From assembly GCA_030446465.1 (NCBI GenBank), contig JAUJNI010000002.1, positions 881,273 through 945,272 of the forward strand: a stretch of DNA of 64,000 nt, in the 5' to 3' direction. The notes under the pieces are model-generated. The model was not told the origin of the DNA. It did no database searches and was given only the letters and a program-made list of their open reading frames with translations. Made by a program: the position numbers and the translations under genes. Of this stretch, positions 18,325 through 27,115 are shown one piece after another (the first letter of the stretch is position 1; each line of letters begins with the position of its first letter). The DNA comes from Actinomycetota bacterium. Its GTDB lineage: Bacteria > Actinomycetota > CADDZG01 > WHSQ01.

Positions 18325-19251
18325 CTACTCAAAACGCTCGGCCTCGACCAGATGAAGGCCTCGGGCGAGCTCTGCGCCGGTCATTCTGCGCCTGCCTTCC
18401 ATCTGGACCTCCTGGAGAAGAAGGGTCGAGGTCCCGGTTCCGGCCACGAGACCATCCTCTTCACAAAGGGCGCCCGGGGCCAGCGCGCTCTTCTGCTTAT
18501 CGCTGTCCGCCGACCAGATCTTCACCCTCTTGCTGCGCAGGATCGTCCACGCGCCGGGGGCGGGGTTGAGGGCCCGGACGTGGTTGCGAATCGCCTCGGC
18601 CGGCGCGCTCCAGTCGATGCGAGCTTGCTCGGTCGTGATCTTGGGAGCGTAGGTGGCGGCGGAATGGTCCTGTGGTTCTGGCTCGGCCGTTCCCTCGACG
18701 TAGGCGATCAGGCTTCGCACCAACAGACCGGCCCCCCTGCGGGCAAGCCTCTCACCGAGCGTCCCGGCGGTGTCATTCGGTCTTACCTCCTCCTGGAGGC
18801 GAGCCAACACCGGTCCCCCGTCCATGCCCTCGGTGAGGACCATGGTGGATACGCCCGTCACCGTCGCGCCATCCATGATCGCCCGCTGCACCGGCGCCGC
18901 CCCGCGGTACTCGGGAAGCAGTGAGAAATGCAGGTTGACGAACCCCCTGGCCGGCAGATCCAAAAGGGTCACCGGCAGGATCTTTCCGTAGGCGACCACC
19001 GCGGCGACATCGACGTCCAGCTCGGCGAGGCGTGCGTGAATCTCGGCGTCTCGGACACGCGCCGGCTGCAGCACCTCGAGCCCGGCCTCGAGGGCAAGCT
19101 CCTTGACCGGTGAGGGCTTGCGCTCCAGCCCCCTGTCGGCGGGTTTGTCCGGGTTGGTGACCACTGCAGCCACCTCTATCTGCTGCGAGTCGAGCAAGCT
19201 ACGGAGGCTCGGCACGGCCCAGGAAGGCGTGCCAAAAAAGACGGTCCTCAG
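18325..19251 (-). CDS. fmt: Methionyl-tRNA formyltransferase (apparent CTG start)
   Basis: Fmt formylates initiator Met-tRNA. The first ordinary start in frame (19215) would remove the conserved N-terminus. Reading upstream gives LRTVFFGTPSWAVPSLR, which matches the family start MR-VFFGTPEFAVPSL exactly when the CTG at 19251 is the start. That CTG overlaps the def stop as CTGA, and GGAAAG lies six bases before it. The core shows NLHFSLLPEYRGAAPVQRAI and the SLL-YRG formyl-binding region. With this start the product is 308 residues, the usual length. Confidence 0.93.
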   Translation of the reverse strand: MRTVFFGTPSWAVPSLRSLLDSQQIEVAAVVTNPDKPADRGLERKPSPVKELALEAGLEVLQPARVRDAEIHARLAELDVDVAAVVAYGKILPVTLLDLPARGFVNLHFSLLPEYRGAAPVQRAIMDGATVTGVSTMVLTEGMDGGPVLARLQEEVRPNDTAGTLGERLARRGAGLLVRSLIAYVEGTAEPEPQDHSAATYAPKITTEQARIDWSAPAEAIRNHVRALNPAPGAWTILRSKRVKIWSADSDKQKSALAPGALCEEDGLVAGTGTSTLLLQEVQMEGRRRMTGAELARGLHLVEAERFE

Positions 19252-19799
19252 AGTGAGCTTTCCGTCGCCGGCAGCCCGTGGTGGCGTGAGGGGCTTGGCG
19301 GCAGACCCAGCGCTTGGTCGGCGAGGGTCCGCCGAGCTTCACGCCTGAGGCGGGGCGGCAGGTGATCGATGAAAAGGATCCCGTCGAGATGGTCCGTCTC
19401 GTGCTGAAAGACTCGCGCCAGCAACTCTCGGGCCTCGCGGTTGACCGGGTTGCCGTGCTGGTCGAGGCCCTCGATCGTCACCTCTTCCGGTCGCTCGAGC
19501 GGGTAGAGGAGCCCGGGCAGCGACAGGCACGCCTCCTCGGCCTCGACCGTGGTGTCTGATCGAGTGACGATGCGCGGGTTGATCACGACCCCGTGCTCGC
19601 CATCGACCTCCCACACGAAGATGCGCTCGAGCACACCGACCTGGGTGGCCGCAAGCCCCACCCCTGGGGCCTCGCGCATGGTGTCCAGCATGTCGGCGAT
19701 CAGCTTGTGGTGCATCTCCGTGACCCGCTCGACCTCGCGGGCGCGCTGCCTGAGGGCCGGGTCGCCGAAGGTTCGAATCGTCAGAACTGCCAAGCTCAA
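19248..19799 (-). CDS. def: Peptide deformylase
   Basis: The metalloenzyme removes the N-formyl group from new proteins, so it pairs with Fmt. All three motifs are present: GVGLAATQVG, EEACLSLPG and QHETDHLDGILF, including the metal-binding HExxH. It is translated between priA and fmt with short spacing. Confidence 0.96.
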   Translation of the reverse strand: MSLAVLTIRTFGDPALRQRAREVERVTEMHHKLIADMLDTMREAPGVGLAATQVGVLERIFVWEVDGEHGVVINPRIVTRSDTTVEAEEACLSLPGLLYPLERPEEVTIEGLDQHGNPVNREARELLARVFQHETDHLDGILFIDHLPPRLRREARRTLADQALGLPPSPSRHHGLPATESSL

Positions 19800-19817
19800 C
19801 TCCTCAACACGTGGCGT

Positions 19818-21716
19818 TCAGTGGGGATCGACGTCCACCCGCAAACGGTTGCCTGCAGGCACCGACGCCAGGATAGCGCGCAGGGCCACGGCCACCGGCT
19901 CGGCGTCGGGACACTTGACCAGGATCTCGAGGCCTTCTTCCTCTGCGCCCGAGCCGGTTCTCGAGGTCACCGGGATGGGCCCCAGGACCCGGCCCTCGGC
20001 CCGGGCGATGCCGGCGGCACGCTCGATCAGCCCCGCTCGGCGCGGCCCGGTGGCGATCACCCTGATGAGTTCAGAGAACGGCGGATACCCAAGCTCCTTG
20101 CGCTGGGCGAGCTCTCGCTGCAAAAAGAAGTCGTAGCTTGCACGGGCTAGCGCCTGGACGACGTAGTGAGAGGGCTCGGCCGTCTCGACGATCAAGCGGC
20201 CGCCGGCGGCAGCCGGTCCCGCCCATTCGGCCATCGCCACGAGAGCCTGGTAAGCCCTTTCCGTAGCTCGCCAGTCCGGCCGCCGCAGCAAGGCGTCGGC
20301 GTCCAGTACGCCGACCAGGGAGACCGGGGGCCTGATGGTGGGCTTGGTCCCTATCCACGTCGTCACGTAGATGTCGACAGGTTCGTCTCCAGCACCAGCG
20401 CCATCGATTAGCTCGGGGTCCATGCGCACCACCCTGGCACGGGGAAACGACTTCGCCACCTGCTCGGCCAGCCGCTCGCTTCCCGCCCCCATGAACCTCA
20501 GACCGGCTGCACCACAGCTGGGACAAGAAACCGGCGTCGGCGCCTGGAATCCGCAGCGGCCGCAGCGCACGGTCCGCATCGCGGGCCCCCCGTGGAGGCC
20601 CCTCTCGCACCGGGGGCACCTGAGCGATCGCTGACAGCTAGGGCACCAGACCGAGCGGGCAAAGCCGCGCCGAGGGGCCAGCAAGGCCACGGCGCGGCCT
20701 GCGTAGAGGGACTCCTTGATCCTGTCGTGAAGGGTGTGTGACAGGATCCTGTTGGAAGGGGGCTCGACCGTCTCTATCACCGGGAGAGATGCCCGCCCCG
20801 CGGAGGGCTCCTGGTCGATCACCTGGATATCGCCCCTTCTGCCCGCAGGCGCCAGCTCGACCGAGGGAGTGTGGCTCATGAGCACGCACACCGCCCCCTG
20901 GCGTTCGGCCCGCGCCATGGCCACCCTGCGGGCGTCGTAGCGAGGGCTGCGATCCTCCTTGTAGCTCGGGTGCTCCTCCTCGTCGAGCACGATCAGCCTC
21001 AGCGGCGAGGCGGGGGCCAGCACCGTCGCCCGGCCCCCCATACCGAGACGGTGACCAACCGCGAGCTGAAGCCAGGACCGAGAGCGATCCCCATCGCTCT
21101 GACTCGAGTCCACCCTCGCCACGCCGGGCCACGACTCGGCCAGCGCCTCCAGGACACGGGAGCCGAAGCGCACCTCGGGCACGGCCACCAGCGCCGCCCC
21201 CTCGGGGGCCCGAAGCGACGCCGCAACCAGCTCTGCAATCAGAACGCCGTGGTCCTCGCCCCACGCGGTCCGGAAACTGTAGATGCCTCCGGTGCTGGAC
21301 TCGATTGCCCGGATGAGCCCGTCGCCTCCTCGGTACTGCGCCAGGCGGCCGCCGACGGGAACGCCTGCCGGGGCCTCGGGGGCAGGAGCTTTGACTCTTA
21401 CCCGTGGGGGCACGCAGCGATCCAACGCCGCTCCCAGTGGAACCGCGTAGCGACGGGCGATCCACGCCATGACCTGGTCGAGGGGCGGGGGGGCCAGCGG
21501 GGGTTGCACGATCAGGGCCGCTATCGCCTCGAGCTCTTCCTCCGCGGCTTCCTCCACCAGCTCTGACACGATGCCCCGGACCCTTCGCCCTCCCAACGGT
21601 ATTCGCACCAGGCACCCGAGTTGCAGGTGCGGCGCCATGTCCTGCGGGACGCGGTAGTGAAAGGCGCGGTCCAAGCGCCAGGCTGGGACGAGCGGGACGA
21701 CCGCGGCTACGGTCAG
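19818..21716 (-). CDS. priA: Primosomal protein N' (PriA) lacking a visible Walker A motif
   Basis: PriA restarts stalled replication forks. The C-terminal half has the paired zinc-binding cluster (CPSCQRSLRCPRC, CGRCGF, CPSCGAAG). The helicase core is degenerate: where a GxTGSGKT is expected the sequence reads SSTGGIYSFRTAWGED, though DEEE follows further on. Actinobacterial PriA proteins are known to lack ATPase motifs. The usual N-terminal strand is encoded upstream of the TTG at 21674 (AAVVPLVPAWRLDRAFHY); the only start-like codon between that and an in-frame stop is CTG at 21716, four bases after metK. Confidence 0.88.
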   Translation of the reverse strand: MTVAAVVPLVPAWRLDRAFHYRVPQDMAPHLQLGCLVRIPLGGRRVRGIVSELVEEAAEEELEAIAALIVQPPLAPPPLDQVMAWIARRYAVPLGAALDRCVPPRVRVKAPAPEAPAGVPVGGRLAQYRGGDGLIRAIESSTGGIYSFRTAWGEDHGVLIAELVAASLRAPEGAALVAVPEVRFGSRVLEALAESWPGVARVDSSQSDGDRSRSWLQLAVGHRLGMGGRATVLAPASPLRLIVLDEEEHPSYKEDRSPRYDARRVAMARAERQGAVCVLMSHTPSVELAPAGRRGDIQVIDQEPSAGRASLPVIETVEPPSNRILSHTLHDRIKESLYAGRAVALLAPRRGFARSVWCPSCQRSLRCPRCERGLHGGPAMRTVRCGRCGFQAPTPVSCPSCGAAGLRFMGAGSERLAEQVAKSFPRARVVRMDPELIDGAGAGDEPVDIYVTTWIGTKPTIRPPVSLVGVLDADALLRRPDWRATERAYQALVAMAEWAGPAAAGGRLIVETAEPSHYVVQALARASYDFFLQRELAQRKELGYPPFSELIRVIATGPRRAGLIERAAGIARAEGRVLGPIPVTSRTGSGAEEEGLEILVKCPDAEPVAVALRAILASVPAGNRLRVDVDPH

Positions 21717-21720
21717 TGCG

Positions 21721-22920
21721 TCACGTTGTCAGGCGAACGAGCTCGTCGACGAGGTCGATACGCTCCCAGGTGAAGTCCTTGTCCGAGCGCCCGAAGTGTC
21801 CGTAGCTCGCGGTGTTCTTGTAGATCGGCCGCCGCAGGTCGAGGTCCCGGATTATCGCCGCGGGACGCAGATCAAAGACCTGGTCGATGGCGCTCTCGAT
21901 CCTTTCCGGCGCGACCTTTTCGGTTCCGAAAGTCTCGACGTTTACCGACACTGGACGGGCGACTCCGATTGCGTAGGCGACGTGGACCTCGAGTCGTTCG
22001 GCAAGGCCGGCCGCGACCACGTTCTTTGCGATGTACCGGCACGCGTACGCGGCGGACCGGTCGACCTTGGTCGGGTCCTTCCCCGAGAAGGCGCCGCCTC
22101 CGTGACGGGCCATGCCCCCGTAGCTGTCGATGATGATCTTTCTTCCGGTGAGGCCGGTGTCGGCTCGGGGGCCGCCAATCTCGAACACCCCGGTGGGGTT
22201 AACGAGGACCTTCATGTCGCTCGTATCGAGCGAGTGAGGCACCAAGGGCTCGATAACGTGTTGGAGCAAATCCGGTGCCAGCAGGGTGTTGATGTCGACG
22301 TCTGGTCGATGCTGGGTCGAGCACACGATGGTGTGCAGCGTCCGGGGCTTGCCGTTGTCGTATCCCAGTGTCACCTGGATCTTGCCGTCCGGTCTCAAAT
22401 ACGGGACCACACCGGCCTTTCGAACCTCGGAGAGCCGCTGCGCCAAGCGGTGCGCAAGCCATATCGGCATGGGCATGAAATCGTCGTTGTCCGCGCAGGC
22501 GTAGCCGAACATCATCCCCTGATCGCCCGCGCCCTGGCTGTCGAGGCCGTCTGAGCCGGCGCCCGTCCTCTCCTCGAGGGCATGCTCCACGCCCGCAGAG
22601 ATGTCGGGGCTCTGCTCCTGAATCGAGACGGTGACCCCGCAAGTCGCACCGTCGAAGCCGATCTTGGACGACGTGTAGCCAACGTCGGTGACGGTCTTTC
22701 TGACCACCGCGGGGATGTCTACATAGGTCGAGGTAGTGATCTCCCCCGCGACCACCACGAGGCCGGTCGTGACGAGGGTCTCGCACGCGACCCGCCCGAA
22801 CGGATCGTCCGTGAGGATCTCGTCGAGCACTGCATCCGATATCTGATCGGCGAGCTTGTCTGGATGCCCCTCGGTGACCGACTCGGACGTAAACAGGTGA
22901 GCTGGTTGGCCGCTATTCAT
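21721..22920 (-). CDS. metK: S-adenosylmethionine synthase
   Basis: MetK makes SAM from ATP and methionine. The 399-residue product shows [13 protein letters not shown] at the N-terminus, the [12 protein letters not shown] loop and the phosphate-binding [16 protein letters not shown]. It is the first gene of metK-priA-def-fmt-rpe-GGDEF. I looked for a SAM riboswitch in the leader and saw none. Confidence 0.97.
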   Translation of the reverse strand: MNSGQPAHLFTSESVTEGHPDKLADQISDAVLDEILTDDPFGRVACETLVTTGLVVVAGEITTSTYVDIPAVVRKTVTDVGYTSSKIGFDGATCGVTVSIQEQSPDISAGVEHALEERTGAGSDGLDSQGAGDQGMMFGYACADNDDFMPMPIWLAHRLAQRLSEVRKAGVVPYLRPDGKIQVTLGYDNGKPRTLHTIVCSTQHRPDVDINTLLAPDLLQHVIEPLVPHSLDTSDMKVLVNPTGVFEIGGPRADTGLTGRKIIIDSYGGMARHGGGAFSGKDPTKVDRSAAYACRYIAKNVVAAGLAERLEVHVAYAIGVARPVSVNVETFGTEKVAPERIESAIDQVFDLRPAAIIRDLDLRRPIYKNTASYGHFGRSDKDFTWERIDLVDELVRLTT

Positions 22921-22997
22921 TTACGGCATCCTAATGCTCCCCTACACGCCCCAACCGTTTCTGAACAGTCCCCGGACGAGGGATCGTCAAGGCCCGA

Positions 22998-23032
22998 TAG
23001 TGGGAACTTTGGCGCGCTCTCACTATTTTTTT
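22998..23032 (+). terminator. Possible intrinsic terminator on the + strand
   Basis: TAGTGGGA (22998-23005) and TCTCACTA (23018-23025) can pair at seven of eight positions, followed at once by seven Ts. It lies between the divergent metK gene and the metzincin-like gene, where no + strand gene has been seen to end. It could terminate a short RNA or antisense transcript, or act on a leader. Apart from this the 22921-23163 gap holds no gene I can see. Confidence 0.4.
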
Positions 23033-23163
23033 ACGCTCGGTCTTCCAGTCTAGATATCCGCATGGCAGACTTCTCCCGGGCGACTCTGGCGGGCCTCTTG
23101 GGTGACATGTTGCGGCATCCGCCTGCGTCGCCGTATGAGACGGGATGGGGAAAGGGGTGATGT

Positions 23164-23718
23164 GTGAGCCGTAAACATGTAGCTCTGTGGCTGTCTGTGT
23201 TCATGGGAGCCCTGGCGTTCGGGATTGCGCCGGCCGCATCAGGTGGGCACTACTGGTATTGCAGCGGTTCGACGCCGTGGAAGTACGCCAACTACTACAT
23301 CAACTATTACAACGGCGCTGGCGGCGACTACTACAACATCTATCAAGAGGAGTCGAAGACCGATTCCAATGCGTGGTCGCCCTACACCGACATCTATCTG
23401 AACCAGGTGTCGGCTGCAGGCAGCACGGATCATCTCAACACCTATGCGGGTTCCTACGGAGCAACCGGGTGGCTCGGGCTCGCATCAATCGAGAGCAATA
23501 GCGGATGCACGATTCTGAAGGGCACCGCCCGCCTCAACAAGAGCTACCTGGACAACGGTAGCTACAGCCGCACCAACAAGAAGCACGTTGCGTGTCAGGA
23601 GGTCGGCCATCTCTTCGGCCTCCACCACACGTCGGGGACCACGTGCATGAACGACCAGATTCTGAACGCGCCCTATCCGAACAGCCACGACCGTGACGCG
23701 GTCAACGCGATCTATTGA
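23164..23718 (+). CDS. Secreted metzincin-like protein with Gln in place of the first zinc His
   Basis: The 184-residue product has a clear signal peptide (hydrophobic VALWLSVFMGALAFGIAPAASG) and an aromatic, Asn-rich mature part. Near the C-terminus it reads CQEVGHLFGLHH, which fits the metzincin zinc site HExxHxxGxxH except for Gln at the first position. A Met follows in TCMND, where the Met-turn would be. It may be a protease with an altered site or an inactive relative. The GTG start has AAAGGGG eight bases upstream. A second secreted protein follows after 11 bases, suggesting a two-gene operon. Confidence 0.7.
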   Translation: MSRKHVALWLSVFMGALAFGIAPAASGGHYWYCSGSTPWKYANYYINYYNGAGGDYYNIYQEESKTDSNAWSPYTDIYLNQVSAAGSTDHLNTYAGSYGATGWLGLASIESNSGCTILKGTARLNKSYLDNGSYSRTNKKHVACQEVGHLFGLHHTSGTTCMNDQILNAPYPNSHDRDAVNAIY

Positions 23719-23729
23719 AGGTGGTGACG

Positions 23730-24329
23730 ATGAGCGCAATCAACACAAAAGCTAGAGTTCTCGCGGTCGCCGTCGCCCTGGGGGTACTCGGGCTCGCGGC
23801 CGCTAGTCTGATCGGACCCGCCCGCGGCACTAGCGGACCAGGTGAGACCATCGAGAGGGCCGTTCACGCGAGCTGGGCGAACTACTACAAGCGTCCCGCC
23901 GCCCTGGCGCGCGACGTTGACGCAATCGTGGTCGCACGCCTGACCGGCACATCTCCCGGACGAGTCGCCGTTGGGGACAGCCCCCAGGACAAGGTGCCGT
24001 TCGAGCTGGCTCACTTCAAAGTCGAGCGCGCGCTGAAGGGCTCAACCGGTCCGACCGTCGTCGTGGAACGAGTCGGCGGGGTGGTCGAGGGTCAGCGCGT
24101 GGTGTTCCAGTCGGACGGCGGACCCTACGTGGTCGGCCAGCGCTACGCGCTATTCCTGAAGAAGCAGCCGGCAACGGGGCTCTATTACCTCATCAACGAC
24201 CAGGGACGCTACTCGCTCGGCTCTTCCGGGCTGAAACCGGTTGCCGAGTCGGGACGCGTGACCGAAGCTTTTTCGGGCAAGACCCTGTCCCAGTTCACCT
24301 CGATGATCGTCCGTTACCTGAACCACTGA
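23730..24329 (+). CDS. Secreted protein of unknown function
   Basis: I do not recognise a named family. The product is about 199 residues with a signal peptide (VLAVAVALGVLGLAAASLIGP ends near residue 35). It has a beta-rich body containing FKVERALKG, GQRVVFQSDGG and GQRYALFLKK, a pattern seen in several uncharacterised secreted proteins. I choose the ATG at 23730 because AAGGTGG lies just before it; the frame is open slightly further upstream. It follows the metzincin-like gene and ends before a GC-rich hairpin. Confidence 0.65.
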   Translation: MSAINTKARVLAVAVALGVLGLAAASLIGPARGTSGPGETIERAVHASWANYYKRPAALARDVDAIVVARLTGTSPGRVAVGDSPQDKVPFELAHFKVERALKGSTGPTVVVERVGGVVEGQRVVFQSDGGPYVVGQRYALFLKKQPATGLYYLINDQGRYSLGSSGLKPVAESGRVTEAFSGKTLSQFTSMIVRYLNH

Positions 24330-24339
24330 TCCACAGAGA

Positions 24340-24368
24340 GGGGCGGCGCGCACGACGCGCGCCGCCCC
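24340..24368. terminator. GC-rich hairpin between convergent genes
   Basis: Two perfect 12-base arms (GGGGCGGCGCGC and its complement) flank a five-base loop between the secreted-protein gene and the convergent padR gene. No T-run follows on either strand, but its place suggests a bidirectional terminator of the type common in GC-rich genomes. Confidence 0.6.
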
Positions 24369-24371
24369 TGC

Positions 24372-25001
24372 TCACTTGGCAGTCCCGAGTCCGGACGCTG
24401 GTTCTTGGTAATCCGAATCCGCTCCCTGGTGCTCACGCGTTTCCCTGTTGGCAACTTCCTCCAAGACCTGCTCGGTCCAGCGAATCTCCGCTTCGGCGTG
24501 GGCCAGGCCTTGCTTCAGGGTTAGATAGGGAAAGAAGAGGGACTCCTGGTCCTTGATCGACTGCTCTATAGCCAGGAGCTCCTCGAAGTGTGCCCGAGCG
24601 GCGCGGTGCATCTCCTTGACCTGAGCCACGAACGACTCCCTGGGCATCAGAGCTCCGAAGAAGACCTTCAGCGTAAAAACGCTCTTTATCTGCTCGGGGG
24701 CCACCTCGGCGGTCTCGAGCCAGGTGCGGAGGGCGCGCTCTCCCTCCGGGGTGATGGAATAGACGCGTTTGTCGGGCCTTTGCGCCTGCTCGACCTGGGT
24801 CTCCAAGGCGTAGCCGTGGTCCCTGAGGCGGCGAAGCTCGGCGTAGAGGTGGCTCTTTGCGGGGCCCCAGAAGTAACCGATGCTCTTGTGGGCAAACTTC
24901 ATCAGGTCGTAGCCGGATTGCTCTCCGAAAGTGAGCAGCCCGAGCACCGCGAAAGACGTAGTGGGCAGCTTTGGTTCCTGTTTTGCCGGTTCGGCCGCCA
25001 T
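24372..25001 (-). CDS. PadR-family transcriptional regulator
   Basis: The winged-helix domain starts FAVLGLLTFGEQSGYDLMKF and runs through SHLYAELRRLRDHGY and KRVYSITPEGERALRTWL, as in PadR regulators. The C-terminal half is the helical dimerisation region. I choose ATG 25001 because it lies four bases after the upstream membrane-protein gene; the frame is open to 25040. PadR proteins often repress a transporter or membrane gene in their own operon, which fits here. Confidence 0.88.
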   Translation of the reverse strand: MAAEPAKQEPKLPTTSFAVLGLLTFGEQSGYDLMKFAHKSIGYFWGPAKSHLYAELRRLRDHGYALETQVEQAQRPDKRVYSITPEGERALRTWLETAEVAPEQIKSVFTLKVFFGALMPRESFVAQVKEMHRAARAHFEELLAIEQSIKDQESLFFPYLTLKQGLAHAEAEIRWTEQVLEEVANRETREHQGADSDYQEPASGLGTAK

Positions 25002-25005
25002 AGCG

Positions 25006-25419
25006 CTACGCGGTGACCAAGCCGACGCCGAGCGAGACAACGCCCACCGCCAGGCAGATGGCCCCTACATAGAGCACCCCGATGAACCGGTTGGGCTTGG
25101 TGGTGCCTTTACCGAGCGACGAGAGAAAGAACCCGGCGGACATGAGCACCGCTGCGAGGGGGATGCCGCTGCGTGCCAGAGTGGACGGCAGACCGCTCAT
25201 CCGGGCAGCGTCGACGAAGATTTGCGCAACCAGCGCCAGGATCACAAGCACACCGGCATGAGCATGCCCGGCCCGGGCGAACGCCTTCTGGAACTCGGTA
25301 GCGGGCTCGCGGCCCCTGACGATACGAAGAAGGTAGAGCCCGCCCCACTCGATGGTCACGATTGCCAACAGCAGCACGCCGGCGGTGCTGAGCGACTCGG
25401 GAGACAGCAGTTGCTCCAT
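25006..25419 (-). CDS. Four-helix membrane protein in a padR operon
   Basis: The 137-residue protein has about four membrane segments (VLLLAIVTIEWGGLYLL, AGVLVILALVAQIFV, IPLAAVLMSAGFFLSSL, and a C-terminal IGVLYVGAICLAVGVVSL). I do not recognise the family. It is transcribed ahead of padR and has a good ribosome binding site (AAGGAG) before its ATG. It is probably the regulator's target. Confidence 0.65.
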   Translation of the reverse strand: MEQLLSPESLSTAGVLLLAIVTIEWGGLYLLRIVRGREPATEFQKAFARAGHAHAGVLVILALVAQIFVDAARMSGLPSTLARSGIPLAAVLMSAGFFLSSLGKGTTKPNRFIGVLYVGAICLAVGVVSLGVGLVTA

Positions 25420-25429
25420 GAAGGCTCCT

Positions 25430-25484
25430 TAGTTCTAACCGATCTAGTTCCCATAGAACTATCGCCTCCGACGCTGGTTGTCAA
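25430..25484 (-). promoter_or_regulatory. Promoter with overlapping TAGTTC/GAACTA operator for the padR operon
   Basis: On the minus strand TTGACA (25479-25484) is followed after 17 bases by a -10 position occupied by TAGTTC. This hexamer forms a perfect inverted repeat TAGTTC-N5-GAACTA at 25445-25461, and another TAGTTC lies at 25430-25435. An inverted repeat over the -10 is the expected place for an autoregulating PadR repressor. Binding by this PadR is an inference. Confidence 0.55.
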
Positions 25485-25574
25485 GGCTCCGAACCGGCTG
25501 CCTCTCCAAAGTTCTCTCGCGGCGCGGGTCGGAGTCCGCCCTTGAGCGGGAAGGAATCTCCTTTCTGGGGTCAG

Positions 25575-26831
25575 CTAGCGCAGGCGCTCGGCGATGGTGT
25601 CGACCAGAGCCGCCGCCAGCGCATCCTTGGTCACCAGCCCGATGTCTGCGACCCCTTCGGACGAGGCGATCACGGCCCGGTTGGTGCGCGACCCGAAGCC
25701 AGAGTCGTTGCTGCCGACCTCGTTCGCGACGATGAGGTCGGCGCCCTTGGAGCGGAGCTTCTCGACTGCAAGCTCCGACAACCGGCGGGGGTCCTGTTCG
25801 GTCTCCGCCGCAAAGCCGACGAGGAGACTCCCCGGCTTGCGCAGGGAAGGCGTCGAACCAAGCTCGGCGAGGATGTCGGGGGTCGGGACAAGCGAGATAT
25901 CGGGGGGGCCGGCCGCTTTCTTCAGCTTGCGATCCGAGTGCTGGACCGGCTTGAAGTCGGCGACGGCCGCAGCCTTGATGACCACGTCGGCGTCGGCCGC
26001 CGCCTGAAGCACCGCCTCACGCATCTCGTCGGCAGTACCGACTGAGACGACATCGACACCTCCCGGAGGCGCCAGGTTGTGGGGGCCGGCGATCAAGGTC
26101 ACCTTGCCCCCGCGCCGAGCCGCCTCCCGAGCGATGGTGAAGCCCATCAGCCCCGACGAACGGTTTCCGATGAAACGGACCGGGTCGATTGGCTCCTGGG
26201 TGCCCCCGGCGGTCACGACCACTCGACGCCCTTCGAGGTCGCGCGCTTGCTCCAGCACGGAAGCAAGGACGGCCACGATCTCGTCCGGCTCGGCCATGCG
26301 CCCCACACCTTCATCTCCAGACATCAGGGAACCGGCGTCGGGACCAACCAGCATGACCCCGCGCCGCTCCAGCTCCGCCAGGTTTGCTCCAGTCGCAGGG
26401 TGGTCCCACATCTCGGCGTGCATAGCGGGGGCGACGACCACTGGGCAACGCACGCTGAGAAGCGTGGCTGAGAAGGCGTCGTCGGCGAGACCGGCGGTCA
26501 TCTTCGCCAGAGCGTTGGCCGTAGCGGGGGCCACAACCGCGACGTCGGCCCCTCGAGCCAGCTCGACGTGGGGGGCGAAAGGAGCATCGGTGAACAGCTC
26601 GGTCACCACGGGGTTCCCCGTGACCCCGGCAAAGGTCTGTGCACCGACGAATCTCTGTGCGGCTTCGGTCATTACGACCCTGACGTCGCCGCCCAGCAGG
26701 GTCAGCGAGCGGGCCAGGTATACCGCCTTGTAGGCGGCGATTCCTCCGCTGACGCAGAGGATGACCTTCTTGCCTTGGAGGGCGACGGCGACCTGCGCCT
26801 GCCTATCCGGCGACGAGCCCTCCGAGCCCAT
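25575..26831 (-). CDS. coaBC: Bifunctional phosphopantothenoylcysteine decarboxylase / phosphopantothenate-cysteine ligase
   Basis: The fused enzyme performs two steps of coenzyme A synthesis. The N-terminal flavoprotein decarboxylase shows LCVSGGIAAYKAVYLAR and the active-site His in ASTLL/PAMHAEMWDHP. The C-terminal ligase has VVTAGGTQEPIDPVRFIGNRSSG. The length of 418 is usual. It follows rpoZ after 11 bases in the mihF-gmk-rpoZ-coaBC unit. Confidence 0.95.
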   Translation of the reverse strand: MGSEGSSPDRQAQVAVALQGKKVILCVSGGIAAYKAVYLARSLTLLGGDVRVVMTEAAQRFVGAQTFAGVTGNPVVTELFTDAPFAPHVELARGADVAVVAPATANALAKMTAGLADDAFSATLLSVRCPVVVAPAMHAEMWDHPATGANLAELERRGVMLVGPDAGSLMSGDEGVGRMAEPDEIVAVLASVLEQARDLEGRRVVVTAGGTQEPIDPVRFIGNRSSGLMGFTIAREAARRGGKVTLIAGPHNLAPPGGVDVVSVGTADEMREAVLQAAADADVVIKAAAVADFKPVQHSDRKLKKAAGPPDISLVPTPDILAELGSTPSLRKPGSLLVGFAAETEQDPRRLSELAVEKLRSKGADLIVANEVGSNDSGFGSRTNRAVIASSEGVADIGLVTKDALAAALVDTIAERLR

Positions 26832-26842
26832 GAGCCCCGGGC

Positions 26843-27091
26843 TTACTTGATGCCGTCTGCGGTCCGCTCGTACGTGACCGTGCCCTCTGAGATCTCCTGG
26901 AGAGCGATGGACAACGACTTGGGGGCCCGGTCGGCCCTAAGCGGGACCTGCGGAGGCGTGTACTCGGCGGTGCCCTCGCCCAGCTGCGTGAAGTAGGCGT
27001 TGATCTGGCGGCTTCGCTTCGCCGAGAGGATGACGAGGGTGTACTTCGAGTCGACATCCTCGAGGAGCGTTTCGATCTTGGGTTCGATCAC
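26843..27091 (-). CDS. rpoZ: RNA polymerase omega subunit
   Basis: Omega helps assemble RNA polymerase by binding beta'. The 82-residue product has EPKIETLLEDVDSKYTLVIL followed by AKRSRQIN, the signature of RpoZ, and an actinobacterial-type C-terminus. The gmk-rpoZ-coaBC order is common in bacteria. Confidence 0.92.
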   Translation of the reverse strand: MIEPKIETLLEDVDSKYTLVILSAKRSRQINAYFTQLGEGTAEYTPPQVPLRADRAPKSLSIALQEISEGTVTYERTADGIK

Positions 27092-27115
27092 TGAGGGGAC
27101 CTTCCTGAAGCATCG

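Noticed and set aside
22921-23163. SAM riboswitch before metK
   Set aside because: I found none of the conserved SAM-I or SAM-IV blocks in the leader on the minus strand.
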